Origin: Mycolicibacterium sp. CBMA 234
GTDB lineage: Bacteria; Actinomycetota; Actinomycetes; Mycobacteriales; Mycobacteriaceae
Direction of reading: 5' to 3'
NCBI RefSeq assembly: GCF_009729415.1
Contig: NZ_MPKW01000020.1
Coordinates: 1 to 64,000, forward strand
DNA length: 64,000 bases
Part shown: positions 16,581 to 25,029 of the stretch, one piece after another
Position numbering within the stretch: position 1 is the first letter of the stretch
Layout of the letters: every line of letters starts with the position of its first letter
The notes under the pieces: model-generated
Told to the model about the DNA's origin: nothing
Database searches by the model: none
What the model saw: only the letters and a program-made list of their open reading frames with translations
Program-made: the position numbers and the translations under genes

Positions 16581-17621
16581 TTATTCGTTGCAGTAGGGTC
16601 CAGTGAGGTCGCGGCAGGCGGTGACCAGTCCGTAGCCGACTTCACCGTCGAGGGTGAATCTTGTTATGGTCTCGACATTTTCGTGACTGGCTTGAGGGCC
16701 GCGGTGGGTGCCGATGCCGATTTGGGTCGGCGGGATGAACGTCATGGGCATCGACTGGACGATGTCGCACCGCACCGTGATGGGTCCGTCGGCGGTGCGC
16801 AGTTCGAGCTCGTATGGCGAGTCAGGAGCAGCTGACCCGCCATGGTGGTAGACAGCGGTGACCGGCGGAACCGTTACAACATCGATTTTCTGCACGGTGG
16901 AGTCGTCGCTGACGACCCCGTAGACGAACGGGTCGAAGGGGGGGCGTCCTGGGACTGAGACCACCATGAAGGATCGCCCGCTCGGGAAGTGGCCGTGATA
17001 CCAAGTGGTGTCGCCGACGCCACTCCAATCGCGCGGACCCCAACTGTGGTCACGCAGGCCGGTGCCCCGCAGTTCGAATCGTTCGGCTCCGATAATCAAA
17101 GTGGCCGTGAATTGGTGGTGTTGTTCGTAATGTCCAGAACCCCAAGACTGCTCGAGTTTCTCGGCTCCGAAGTCGAACGGCGGGCTCGCGGCGGTGATGG
17201 TGAGGTCAAGGTCGACGTCGACGCAGCTGCCGTCTAGCAGCGGGCCGGCGCGCAACGCATCGCCCGTGGTCGCCCGCGCTGCGCCACGAAACTGCTTACG
17301 CCACCGCTGGAATGGCTCCTCGCAATGGAATGAAACAGCTCCTACCCTTGGGCTGCCGCCAGGGGACGCTGCCGCGAAACCGCGATGCGTCAGGAAGCGA
17401 TCACCGGGCAGATAGACGTTGAACGTGGTCTCATAGATGCCCATCGAACCTGGATGCCGGCCAATGTGAAAATAGATGCCGATTCCTTGCTCCGGCGCCC
17501 AGCCGTAGGTGAGCCAATTCTCGCTCCAGTTGGTTTCCTCACCGGGTTGATGGGGTTGTTCGTCAACATCGCGAAGCCATGTGACGACCAGGTTGTCTCC
17601 AGTTACGGTGCCGTCGATCAT
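16581..17621 (-). CDS. DUF7064/7065 (CrtC-like) protein, copy 1
   Basis: 346 aa, no signal peptide or membrane segment. Shared landmarks with the paralogue at 20754-21773: NWSENWLTYGWAPEQGIGIY, FGAEKLEQSWGSGHYEQHH, LRDHSWGPRDWSGVGDTTWY, SFMVVSVPGRPPFDPF and MPMTFIPPTQIGIGTH. The RDHSWG motif recurs in the carotenoid 1,2-hydratase (CrtC)/AttH-like lipocalin-fold proteins, so a hydratase or isomerase on a hydrophobic substrate is possible, but no reaction is known for this branch. Last gene of a leftward operon; 3 bp after the SnoaL-like gene. ATG 17621 accepted. Confidence 0.75.
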   Translation of the reverse strand: MIDGTVTGDNLVVTWLRDVDEQPHQPGEETNWSENWLTYGWAPEQGIGIYFHIGRHPGSMGIYETTFNVYLPGDRFLTHRGFAAASPGGSPRVGAVSFHCEEPFQRWRKQFRGAARATTGDALRAGPLLDGSCVDVDLDLTITAASPPFDFGAEKLEQSWGSGHYEQHHQFTATLIIGAERFELRGTGLRDHSWGPRDWSGVGDTTWYHGHFPSGRSFMVVSVPGRPPFDPFVYGVVSDDSTVQKIDVVTVPPVTAVYHHGGSAAPDSPYELELRTADGPITVRCDIVQSMPMTFIPPTQIGIGTHRGPQASHENVETITRFTLDGEVGYGLVTACRDLTGPYCNE

Positions 17622-17624
17622 TGT

Positions 17625-18065
17625 TCAGACACCGCCGGCCATCAAAGACTTCAGCTGCTCGGCAATTGCGTCGGAGGTGGCACGGTGCCAGCGGATGACA
17701 CGCTTGGAGAACCGCCAGTCGGGATCTGCTCGTACTAATTGGTCGTGGTAGCGGCCGTGGGCCAGCGTCTGCCAGCCGGACCCGGGAACTGCGGCCTGCA
17801 CCATCAGGTCGCTGACGGCTGTGGCGGTGTCGTCGTCGAGGCTGACCACGGTATTGAGTTGCAGGTGTTTGAGATTCGCGTGGACGATTCCTGCGATCAG
17901 TGCTGCCAGATTCTCTGGCCCGGTAACGGTAACGCCGAGTGACTCCAGGCCGCCGCCGTCGATGAACAGCGCGGCGAGTCCCCGTCCGTCGCCGTCGTCG
18001 GCGGCGTGCGCGTACGACGCGATGAGATTGCGGATCGCAGTATCGTCCGAAAGTGTTGCGAGCAC
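17625..18065 (-). CDS. SnoaL-like / NTF2-fold protein
   Basis: 146 aa. The N-terminus LSDDTAIRNLIASYAHAADD and later NLKHLQLNTVVSLDDDTATA, GRYHDQLVRADPDWRFSKRV fit the SnoaL_4 cone-fold family, which includes dehydratases, isomerases and ring-hydroxylating dioxygenase small subunits. GTG start at 18065, two bases after the stop of the upstream LLM oxidoreductase gene. Probably a small enzyme acting with the neighbouring oxidoreductase and CrtC-like proteins; the reaction is unknown. Confidence 0.85.
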   Translation of the reverse strand: MLATLSDDTAIRNLIASYAHAADDGDGRGLAALFIDGGGLESLGVTVTGPENLAALIAGIVHANLKHLQLNTVVSLDDDTATAVSDLMVQAAVPGSGWQTLAHGRYHDQLVRADPDWRFSKRVIRWHRATSDAIAEQLKSLMAGGV

Positions 18066-18067
18066 AG

Positions 18068-19213
18068 TCAGTTTCCCTTCTTGAGCAGGCGGCAGACTTC
18101 GATCGACCGACTGACGGCGGATTTGGCTTCTTCAGCGTCGAGAGTGAAGGGCAGCATGTCGGCGACGATGAAATAGTTCGCGCCGGCGTCGGCGTAAGCC
18201 TGCAGATCAGCGGCCACCGTCGCCGCATCGCCCCAGAACAAACTCTTGCGGACCATTTCGCGGGTGACCTTCTTGTCGACCTCGTCGAGTTCGGCCTGAG
18301 TCACTTCGTCGGGCAACAATTTCCACGCGTAGTGCCAGTCGCGCGGATAGGCAGGTTCGATACCTTCGGCGTCCCAGTCGCCGGGGCTGAATCGGCCCAG
18401 TCCTGCAGCGAACCAGCGCATCATCTTGTTATCCATCGCCTGGTCGATGACGTCTTGGTCCTCGTGCATCGCGCACAGGAAAAAGGCGCCGAAGGTGAAT
18501 TCGTCGGGGTCGCGTCCGTTGTCTTCCAGTGCCTGCTTGATGCCTTGGACTTTCTTGGCCCACTGGTCGGGATTCGCCGATACCAGCGGTATCGCCGAGA
18601 CGAAGCCGTCGCCGTGCCGGGTTGCGATGTCGATCAGACGTGGTCCGCCGCCTAACGCCCACCATTTGGGGCGGTGTGGCCGGACCGAACCGACCCAGGC
18701 ATGGTCGAGATTCCAGTATTTGCCCTCGAAGTCGATCGGTTCGGGGCTGTCATAAAAGCGCGGCAGAATCTGGAACAGCTCTTCCAAGCGAGTCAATCCT
18801 TGGGAACGCTTGTACCCGAAGGGTTTACACTGCTTGATTTCCCCAGCGCCGATGAGACAGGCCGCGTTCCCGTCGGTCATACCCGCCAGTGTGAGCATGG
18901 ACTGCATCAACTCGGCGGGTCCACGGCGGATCGCGTCTGTGCTCACCGCAACACCGAGGTTCTCTGTCGTCGCTGCGGCAATCGCGGCCAGCATGAACGC
19001 ATCGTTGAAGGAATCCGGGTCATCTGAGAGTTCGGCCAGGAACGTATTCTCCGGTTTCCAAAGTGCCTTGGGCCACCAGCTCACGAGCTGGTCCCAGGCC
19101 AGGAACTGATCGACGCCCGACGCCTCCATTGTACGGGCAAAGTCGACCGCGAGACTGGCCGGTGACGTGCGGTCGGGACCGAACGGGATCGCGGTGCGAA
19201 GCGGCAGCGCCAT
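18068..19213 (-). CDS. LLM-class (F420-dependent type) oxidoreductase
   Basis: 381 aa TIM-barrel of the luciferase-like monooxygenase class. Landmarks: GVDQFLAWDQLVSWWPKALW near residue 33, NLGVAVSTDAIRRGPAELMQ, GNAACLIGAGEIKQCKPFGY and KWWALGGGPRLIDIATRHGD. In mycobacteria most such proteins with this layout use coenzyme F420 for hydride transfer rather than FMN; the cofactor is inferred. It belongs to a leftward operon with a kinase, a SnoaL-like protein and two CrtC-like proteins, suggesting stepwise modification of one hydrophobic substrate. ATG 19213, 30 bp after the previous gene. Confidence 0.9.
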   Translation of the reverse strand: MALPLRTAIPFGPDRTSPASLAVDFARTMEASGVDQFLAWDQLVSWWPKALWKPENTFLAELSDDPDSFNDAFMLAAIAAATTENLGVAVSTDAIRRGPAELMQSMLTLAGMTDGNAACLIGAGEIKQCKPFGYKRSQGLTRLEELFQILPRFYDSPEPIDFEGKYWNLDHAWVGSVRPHRPKWWALGGGPRLIDIATRHGDGFVSAIPLVSANPDQWAKKVQGIKQALEDNGRDPDEFTFGAFFLCAMHEDQDVIDQAMDNKMMRWFAAGLGRFSPGDWDAEGIEPAYPRDWHYAWKLLPDEVTQAELDEVDKKVTREMVRKSLFWGDAATVAADLQAYADAGANYFIVADMLPFTLDAEEAKSAVSRSIEVCRLLKKGN

Positions 19214-19243
19214 GTTGACTCCTCGTTGTTTGGGCCGGTCGAT

Positions 19244-19705
19244 TCAGCGACCGACGAGAGTGAAATCGCCGCGAATCTCGACCTCGCGGTGGAGGCGGTG
19301 CTCGAGCACCGAGCGCACCCGGTTGCTCAGATCGTCTCTGCGGGGGAGTGCGGCTTCCAGGGCGCGGGACAGTACTTCACCCGCGAGGTCGTACTCAGTG
19401 CGCACATCGGCCGTGTAATCGGACGGGCTGCGGCCTGTCCGCAGCTCGTTGAGCGCTGCGGCAACCTTCGATCCGGTATCGGCGCCGGCGGCCAGCAGCT
19501 GGTCGGCGACCATTTCGATTTCGGCGATCTCTTCGCGCATCCACGCCACTTCGTGATCGCAGCGGGCACCGACGTTCGCCAGGATCGAGTCGATCATGCC
19601 GAGTGCGGCGAGCACGCTTGCATCGGAAATTGCTGGCGCCACGGTGGATTGGAGTTCGGCGCGGACGACGGCAAGCAGGCGAGAACATGACGGCTGGGTG
19701 ATCAT
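19244..19705 (-). CDS. Small helical protein coupled to APH kinase (LvaB/DUF6285-like?)
   Basis: 153 aa, mostly predicted helix, no membrane segment (SRLLAVVRAELQSTVAPAIS, then GARCDHEVAWMREEIAEIEM). The ATG overlaps the kinase stop by ATGA, so the two are translated together. The arrangement mirrors LvaA-LvaB of Pseudomonas putida, where a small partner is needed by an APH-type 4-hydroxyacyl-CoA kinase; the N-terminal region resembles DUF6285 proteins in length and spacing. That relation is my inference and is not strong at sequence level. It could also be an unrelated lineage-specific protein. Confidence 0.7.
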   Translation of the reverse strand: MITQPSCSRLLAVVRAELQSTVAPAISDASVLAALGMIDSILANVGARCDHEVAWMREEIAEIEMVADQLLAAGADTGSKVAAALNELRTGRSPSDYTADVRTEYDLAGEVLSRALEAALPRRDDLSNRVRSVLEHRLHREVEIRGDFTLVGR

Positions 19706-20739
19706 GACCGGGCCTCCGGCGCGGATTTGGCGGCCTTGCTAGCCGAGGTGACTTCAAGGAACTGCTGATGAAAGGTCGAGATGAAGCCGAGGACGTAGCC
19801 CGTGACCAAGGAGCTGTTGTGTCCGGCGGCGAATGCGGCCACGGTCGGGAGTGCAACTCGGCATGCGCCTATCGCCGACAACACCGAAAAGTAGGCCAGG
19901 CTTTGGGGATTGACGATCTCGGGACCTAAACCACTCGATTCGGCGTAGTGGCGGCAGAAGGCTTCTTCGTCGCGATCGATCAGACCCGGTGGCTGGATGA
20001 CCTCATTCCAGCGACACCACCCGAGGTCTTCGCGCGGATCTCCGATGTGGGTGAGCTCCCAGTCCAACGCCACGAACGACCCGTCGGCCCGCACCAACAC
20101 GTTCGTTGACTGGAGGTCCCCGTGCACCAACGTCAGCGGTGCCGGCGGGGGCCGGTTCTCGTCAAGCCAGGTCGCCAGGTATCTGATGAACGGATCCGAT
20201 TCGGGATGTGCCGCTTCAATGTCGCGCCAGCTCTGGATGCAGCCGTCGATATAGCTGTCCCAGTCCGCCGGAACCTCCAGATGGTTAAACCCCGACAGGT
20301 CGGTGCTGTGGATGGCGACAGCCAGGTCGGCCATCTGGTCGGCAAGGCGGCCCCGTTCATGGTCGTCAGAAGTTGCGGCGCGCCGCAGTAGCGGCTCGCC
20401 TTCGACCAGTTCCATCACCATGGCGGTGGTGCCCAGCCGCGTGCCGTCTTCATCGAAATACAGCGCTCGAGGCATGGGCGTGGCACCTGCGGTGTGAACC
20501 GCACGCATTGTGCGCCACTCTTGTTGGCGATCAGTGGCACAGGTCGATTGCTCCGGGGGCGGGTCACCACGCGCCACCATCCAGTGCTCTGCGCCGTCGA
20601 TCTCTGCCCGAAACCGCGCGGTGAGACGACTGAACCCACCCAGAATAGGTTCATAGGAGTCCACGGTCACCTCGGACCCGGGGTGCTCCCGTTGCAGGAA
20701 CGCGGTGAGCATCGTGGGCATCTTGTCTGGATCAAGCAT
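19702..20739 (-). CDS. APH-family phosphotransferase
   Basis: About 345 aa kinase. The catalytic loop LTLVHGDLQSTNVLVRADGS and metal loop FVALDWELTHIGDPREDLGW are intact; the N-terminal glycine loop is LGGFSRLTARFRAE. ATG 20739 is chosen because AGAGGCGG lies just upstream and it sits 14 bp from the stop of the preceding gene; a longer in-frame reading to 20820 would run into that gene. Partner of the small protein at 19244-19705. Third APH kinase in the first 21 kb, consistent with phosphorylated hydroxyacyl-CoA or alcohol intermediates; the substrate is unknown. Confidence 0.9.
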   Translation of the reverse strand: MLDPDKMPTMLTAFLQREHPGSEVTVDSYEPILGGFSRLTARFRAEIDGAEHWMVARGDPPPEQSTCATDRQQEWRTMRAVHTAGATPMPRALYFDEDGTRLGTTAMVMELVEGEPLLRRAATSDDHERGRLADQMADLAVAIHSTDLSGFNHLEVPADWDSYIDGCIQSWRDIEAAHPESDPFIRYLATWLDENRPPPAPLTLVHGDLQSTNVLVRADGSFVALDWELTHIGDPREDLGWCRWNEVIQPPGLIDRDEEAFCRHYAESSGLGPEIVNPQSLAYFSVLSAIGACRVALPTVAAFAAGHNSSLVTGYVLGFISTFHQQFLEVTSASKAAKSAPEARS

Positions 20740-20753
20740 CGTTGTTTCCGCCT

Positions 20754-21773
20754 CTAGTCGTTTGCCGGAATGCGAGGCAGACACCCAGTGACCATCCCGT
20801 ACCCAACTTCGCCATCCCACTCGAACCGAGTCATAGTCTCGATGAAATCGTGTGTATCCGTGGGATTTTGGTGAATACCGTGGCCGATTTCCGCTGGCGC
20901 GATGAAGGTCATCGGCATCGACTGTGTCGGTTCGGCATGTATCAACGCCGGTCCGGCCGCTGTGGTGAGTTCAAGTCGGTAATGGCCACCTGCGCGGTAC
21001 ACCTCGGGAACATCTGGCACTTTCTCAATAGCAGCCTGATACACCCGGTGGCGATCGCTGACCACTGCATAGCGGAACGGTTCGAACGGCGGCCGGCCGG
21101 GCACCGAGATCACCATGAACGACCGCCCGCTGCCTGTGAACTGCCCGTGATACCAGGTTGTCTCGCCGATCCCGGTCCAATCCCGCGGGCCCCAGCTGTG
21201 ATCACGCAATCCCGCGCCCTGCAGACGGAATTCCTGCCCGTCGAACCGCAACACACCGGTCATCTCGTGGTGCTGCTCGTAATGCCCCGTGCCCCAGGAT
21301 TGTTCGAGCCGCTCAGCGCCGTAGTCGAAGGGCGGGCTCATAGCGTCGATGCTCATCGTGAAATCGACGTCCACCTGTGGGCCGTCTTCGAGCGGGCCGG
21401 CCCACAGCTGTTGGACGGTGACCAGCCGGGCAGCGCCCCGAAAACTCTTCGTCCATCGCTTGAACGGTTCATTGCATTCGAACGAGACTGCTCCCGCGTT
21501 CGGCCCCAGAGGGTTTCGGATCGGCGCGAATCCACGCGAAGTCAGAACGCGGTTCTCGGGCAGGTAGACGTTGAAGGTCTCTTCATAGACGCCGATCGGG
21601 CCGGGCCTACGGCAGATGTGGAAATAGACCCCAATGGCGTTCTCCGGGGACCATCCATAGGTTAGCCAATTCTCGCTCCACAACGGGTCTGTGCCCACCG
21701 CGTGGGGCAGTTCATCGCTGTCGGTCAACCATGCCGCGGCATCGAACGCACCGTCGACTATCTGCATTGACAT
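20754..21773 (-). CDS. DUF7064/7065 (CrtC-like) protein, copy 2
   Basis: About 339 aa and clearly paralogous to 16581-17621 along its length: LWSENWLTYGWSPENAIGVY, YGAERLEQSWGTGHYEQHHE, LRDHSWGPRDWTGIGETTWY, SFMVISVPGRPPFEPF and MPMTFIAPAEIGHGIH. ATG 21773 is preferred (GAGAGA upstream) over an in-frame start at 21827. First gene of the leftward operon that ends at 16581, so the two paralogues bracket the operon. A heterodimer or two successive steps are both possible. No active site is established for the family. Confidence 0.75.
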   Translation of the reverse strand: MSMQIVDGAFDAAAWLTDSDELPHAVGTDPLWSENWLTYGWSPENAIGVYFHICRRPGPIGVYEETFNVYLPENRVLTSRGFAPIRNPLGPNAGAVSFECNEPFKRWTKSFRGAARLVTVQQLWAGPLEDGPQVDVDFTMSIDAMSPPFDYGAERLEQSWGTGHYEQHHEMTGVLRFDGQEFRLQGAGLRDHSWGPRDWTGIGETTWYHGQFTGSGRSFMVISVPGRPPFEPFRYAVVSDRHRVYQAAIEKVPDVPEVYRAGGHYRLELTTAAGPALIHAEPTQSMPMTFIAPAEIGHGIHQNPTDTHDFIETMTRFEWDGEVGYGMVTGCLPRIPAND

Positions 21774-21886
21774 ACTGTGCCGTCTCTCATCTGCTAATTC
21801 GAAATGGGCTGGCCCACATGCCAGCACGTCACAGATGAGAAGTTATGACGCCTTGCGAGAGAAGTCAAGACTCCTTAATGGATCGG

Positions 21887-23203
21887 CTACTGGACAACAC
21901 GTCCACGGTCGACGAGCGCCGACATCGCTGCGACAACCCGGCTACCCGCGAGCACCTCGTCGCCGCGAGTGAAAAACCAGTCATCTAATACGGCGGCGGC
22001 CAAAACCATTGCGACAACTGACCGGATTCGCAGCTCAGGTTCGTAGGGGGTCACCTGCTCGGCGCGGGCGCGCTCAACGCTGAGTGCCCCCAGGGTGGTG
22101 AATGATTGCTCGAACCGGCGGGCAGTGAGCGCGTTGAGGTCGGCATGGGTGGGATCGTGCGCCAGTCCCATCAGCACCCGCACCAAATGACGATTCGCGA
22201 CGAACGTCGAGTAGAGCTCGGCGATGACTTGGGGTTGCCGTGCTCGGCGGGCCTCGGGCGTCATTGCTGTCCAACGGCGACTTGCGGCCTGGAAGCTATC
22301 GGTGAACGGCTGCAGAGCGGCTTCGGCGAGCAGGTTCGACTTGGACCCGAAATGGCGGTACAGGACCGATTCCGATGTGCCGGCCGACAACGCGATATCT
22401 CGGTATCCTGTTGCGCTGAATCCATTTTCGCGGAACAGTGTGGTCGCTGCTACCAGTAGTGCCGAGCGCACCTCATCTGAGTGCCGCCGAGGCTGTTCGG
22501 CAGCAACCGCCGGACTGACCCGCATCGGAGCTCCGTGCGCTCTGCGTGCCCTAGGCCCGCGCCGATTGGATGGTGAGATCGAGCCGTCAAGTGCAACCAT
22601 TGACGCCAGAATCTCGATCAACCGATCGTCATCGACCGACAGGCCGGCGGGAAGCAGCCAGTCGTCGAGCGCAATCATCAACGTGACCATGCCGATCGCC
22701 AGCCGCAAGACGACTTCAGACTGCTCCTCTATCCGCCAGCGGCCGGGTGCCGACTGAGAGACTGTGCTGGCGACCTCGGAGATCAACACATCGATCCGCC
22801 GACCCATCGCCTCCATCAGCACATCGCCGTCGGGCGACTGCAGCGCAGACAGCAAGGAACGAAGGATCGCGCGGTGCGGCTGGAGACGTTCCACAATGCC
22901 CACGATGAACTGCCGCTCGGGAACGCCGTCGACGGTAGCCGGTGCTGCCGAGTAGATCGCTAGCAGGTCGCTGCCGAAGTCACCGAACGGCTCGAATACA
23001 ACGTCAACAAACAGCTGGGCTTTCGAACCGAAATTGCGGAACAACACAGAGGTCGAAATGCCTGCAATGGAGGCTATCTGCTTCTGCGTCGTCGCCTGGT
23101 ATCCCTGCTCGGCGAACAGGCGCCGGCTCGTTGCAATGAGCGTGCGGCGCAACTCGGCGGGCCGGCGCCGCCGACGTATTTCATCTGGAAATGCATGTGG
23201 CAC
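21887..23203 (-). CDS. Double-length regulator with two TetR repressor units in one chain
   Basis: About 438 aa, twice a normal TetR. Unit 1 HTH: RTLIATSRRLFAEQGYQATT then QKQIASIAGISTSVLFRNFG. Unit 2 HTH, near residue 250: LLVAATTLFRENGFSATGYR then DIALSAGTSESVLYRHFGSK. Each is followed by its own helical ligand domain (ALDDWLLPAG; VLDDWFFTRG). The linker is basic (NRRGPRARRAHG). Such pseudo-dimeric TetR proteins can bind asymmetric operators. GTG 23203 is chosen because it directly precedes the first domain; the frame is open to 23341. It sits directly upstream of, and co-directional with, the 21773-16581 operon, its likely target. Confidence 0.88.
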   Translation of the reverse strand: MPHAFPDEIRRRRRPAELRRTLIATSRRLFAEQGYQATTQKQIASIAGISTSVLFRNFGSKAQLFVDVVFEPFGDFGSDLLAIYSAAPATVDGVPERQFIVGIVERLQPHRAILRSLLSALQSPDGDVLMEAMGRRIDVLISEVASTVSQSAPGRWRIEEQSEVVLRLAIGMVTLMIALDDWLLPAGLSVDDDRLIEILASMVALDGSISPSNRRGPRARRAHGAPMRVSPAVAAEQPRRHSDEVRSALLVAATTLFRENGFSATGYRDIALSAGTSESVLYRHFGSKSNLLAEAALQPFTDSFQAASRRWTAMTPEARRARQPQVIAELYSTFVANRHLVRVLMGLAHDPTHADLNALTARRFEQSFTTLGALSVERARAEQVTPYEPELRIRSVVAMVLAAAVLDDWFFTRGDEVLAGSRVVAAMSALVDRGRVVQ

Positions 23204-23870
23204 AGTTGTTGAGCGTACGGCGAAGCAATCGGAAATAGCGTGGGGACAGGAGAATACCGTCGGTCTTTGCGGCGTGCCCTGGTGATTTGTCTTCTGAGCT
23301 CGGTTGAGTTCCGCTGTCTCGGCCGGCGGCGGCGGATCCAATTGCGGTGCTCGCGCGTTTGGTGGTGCGCCGTAGATTGCGCAACCCCAACCTATCTGGG
23401 GTCATCAGATGCCTGTGGGGAGAGGCTCGTCAAAGCCAATTAGTCGGCGGGGTCGGAGCGCCATGCATGTGTTGACCGCACACGGGGAGAGGAGTAGTGC
23501 CTACTCTTCTCCCCGTGTTGCGGCCGTAGTTGACTGGTCTCCATAGACAGGTGATGCAGCTGGAGCAGCTTGATCAGATTGTCGCAGAACAGTATTCGTG
23601 CGCGTCAATATCATTGACCGCCACATGATCGTAAATACCGTCAAACGTCAGCCGTTGTGATCTCGACGTTTGGGGCTCTTCAGTAGGAGTGAAGGGAGCC
23701 GGCACCCATGAGGATCGGCCTTATACCACCACTCGAGATTGTCGGCGGCCCTCCGACCGCTTCGGCCGGAACCGCTGAGGTGCGCTGCTGTTTGATCTCG
23801 ATCCATCGCAATAGCGCCCGTCTGGCTCGTAGAGATGTCCGCGACGCGGCCCTGGTGTACGGCAATTGTC
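23204..23870. other. Gene-poor stretch upstream of double-TetR gene
   Basis: No well supported gene. It contains the hairpin at 23476-23523 and a possible 61-codon frame (23708-23893) that I do not trust because it overlaps the better supported start at 23871. It marks the left edge of an accessory region of tiny genes. Confidence 0.5.
23476..23523. terminator. Strong hairpin, terminator- or attenuator-like
   Basis: Arms 23480-23497 and 23501-23518 pair 17 of 18 bases around a 3-nt loop, and four flanking bases on each side extend the stem with one bulge. It has no T-tract. It could stop transcription into the small-gene region or insulate it. Confidence 0.5.
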
Positions 23871-24059
23871 ATGTGGACCCTGATCACCAGTGACGGGCGG
23901 CGGCTGGCGGACATCGGCTCCGAGGAAGTCGCGCGCCGCACCGTTCACATGCTGGGTACCACGCAATGGCGGGGGCCGTTCTCTTGGGACGTGGTCAGTA
24001 ACGATGGGCGCCGATTTGTTGCTGAGATCAGGCACCGAGCCGAGGCAGGCCGGCCATGA
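23871..24059 (+). CDS. Small hypothetical protein (MWTL family)
   Basis: 62 aa beginning MWTLITSDGRRLADIGSEEV with a second half GPFSWDVVSNDGRRFVAEIR. The two halves look like short beta-hairpin repeats (TSDGRR / SNDGRR). The stop overlaps the next start as ATGA, which supports real translation. A decayed start of a homologous gene lies at 27721 (MWTLMTSDG followed by an early stop). Function unknown. Confidence 0.55.
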   Translation: MWTLITSDGRRLADIGSEEVARRTVHMLGTTQWRGPFSWDVVSNDGRRFVAEIRHRAEAGRP

Positions 24060-24262
24060 TTATCGGACTCCATCCCCGCACGCAGGTGATCGGCGACACC
24101 ATGTCGTCCCGGGCTGACTGTCGACGAAGCGCCGGCATCATTGTCGACCCCGACGCGGTGAGATACCAGGCGTATTGGCGCCGGGCCGAGGGCATTTTCT
24201 GTCGCAACGTGTGCCGTGAATTGGCAATCCCGAGAACCGAATACGGCAGGCAATGGACATGA
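24056..24262 (+). CDS. Small hypothetical protein
   Basis: 68 aa; ATG overlaps the previous stop and its own stop overlaps the next ATG at 24259, giving a chain of coupled tiny genes. Sequence starts MIIGLHPRTQVIGDTMSSRA and has RYQAYWRRAEGIFCRNVCRE with two Cys. No family recognised. Confidence rests on the coupling and the direction. Confidence 0.45.
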   Translation: MIIGLHPRTQVIGDTMSSRADCRRSAGIIVDPDAVRYQAYWRRAEGIFCRNVCRELAIPRTEYGRQWT

Positions 24263-24498
24263 TCAACACGATGCCAATGAGCGGAGGACCCGGTGCGCGT
24301 CGGGGGTGTGCGGAGGGTCGATTCCGTGTCGGTGACGTGGTGCGCAATGGCACCCACGTTGGCACCGTCACCGACGTCGGAACCGTGCTCATCGCCGTAA
24401 GGACGGCGACCGGCGCTTCGCGGATGGTCTGTCCGTGGGAGTTGGTGCGGCTGCGCGCCTCACATGTTGTGCCCGGCTTGGGCGCCCTACCTCAGTGA
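24259..24498 (+). CDS. Small hypothetical protein with KOW/SH3-like segment
   Basis: 79 aa from ATG 24259 (ATGA overlap with the preceding stop). The middle, RFRVGDVVRNGTHVGTVTDV then GTVLIAVRTATGASRMVCPW, alternates like a small SH3/KOW beta-barrel of the sort found in many phage and plasmid accessory proteins. No definite family. Part of the overlapping chain 23871-24498. Confidence 0.5.
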   Translation: MINTMPMSGGPGARRGCAEGRFRVGDVVRNGTHVGTVTDVGTVLIAVRTATGASRMVCPWELVRLRASHVVPGLGALPQ

Positions 24499-24523
24499 AA
24501 ACAACCAGCTGGCGGTCACCACG

Positions 24524-24916
24524 ATGCAACAAGTACAAGAAACGAACCTGGCGTGGTCGCTCATTGATGCGGCCGAACCCCAGCTAGACGCCCGGGAACG
24601 TCACCACGTCTTCGTCAGCGTCGGCGCCGGCGACTCGTTCACGGCGATTCGCATCTTGCTCAAACTAATTGCCGTCAAACAGATCCCGCTGCAGCCTCGT
24701 CTAGTGCAGATATGCACGGGGTGGCTCGAAGCGTACGTGCTCCACGAGGACTACGAGCGCCTGCGTTTCCTCATCGAAGGTTTGACGGCAACGGCTACGA
24801 ACCTTCGGCCGCGGGCGATCGTCCGATCGATTACCTGTACGAGAAATCCGGCGGCCGCCCTGGCAATTGCGGTCGATGTGTATCACCACCGTGGTTCGGT
24901 CACACGTGCCGGCTAG
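24524..24916 (+). CDS. Hypothetical protein, helical
   Basis: About 130 aa from ATG 24524, 25 bp after the preceding gene. Helical with amphipathic stretches: LAWSLIDAAEPQLDARERHH, SFTAIRILLKLIAVKQIPLQ and VQICTGWLEAYVLHEDYERL. No recognised domain. The longer in-frame reading to 24464 would overlap the preceding gene by 35 bp. Lies in a chain of small same-direction genes that ends with the RpfA-like fusion. Confidence 0.5.
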   Translation: MQQVQETNLAWSLIDAAEPQLDARERHHVFVSVGAGDSFTAIRILLKLIAVKQIPLQPRLVQICTGWLEAYVLHEDYERLRFLIEGLTATATNLRPRAIVRSITCTRNPAAALAIAVDVYHHRGSVTRAG

Positions 24917-25029
24917 ACGGTCGCTTGACGAAAAACAAATCCGGCGTGGTCGCTCATTGCAGCTCGAACAGTACTCGAGCAGGCCACGCCCAACCAGATA
25001 GACCGTTGTCGGTAGGAGGCACGATCATC

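Noticed and set aside
20742..21665. 307-codon plus-strand frame opposite the CrtC-like gene
   Set aside because: Antisense shadow; no ribosome site and no motif.
23708..23893. 61-codon plus-strand frame before the MWTL gene
   Set aside because: Overlaps the better supported start at 23871 by 23 bp and has no family or good ribosome spacing.
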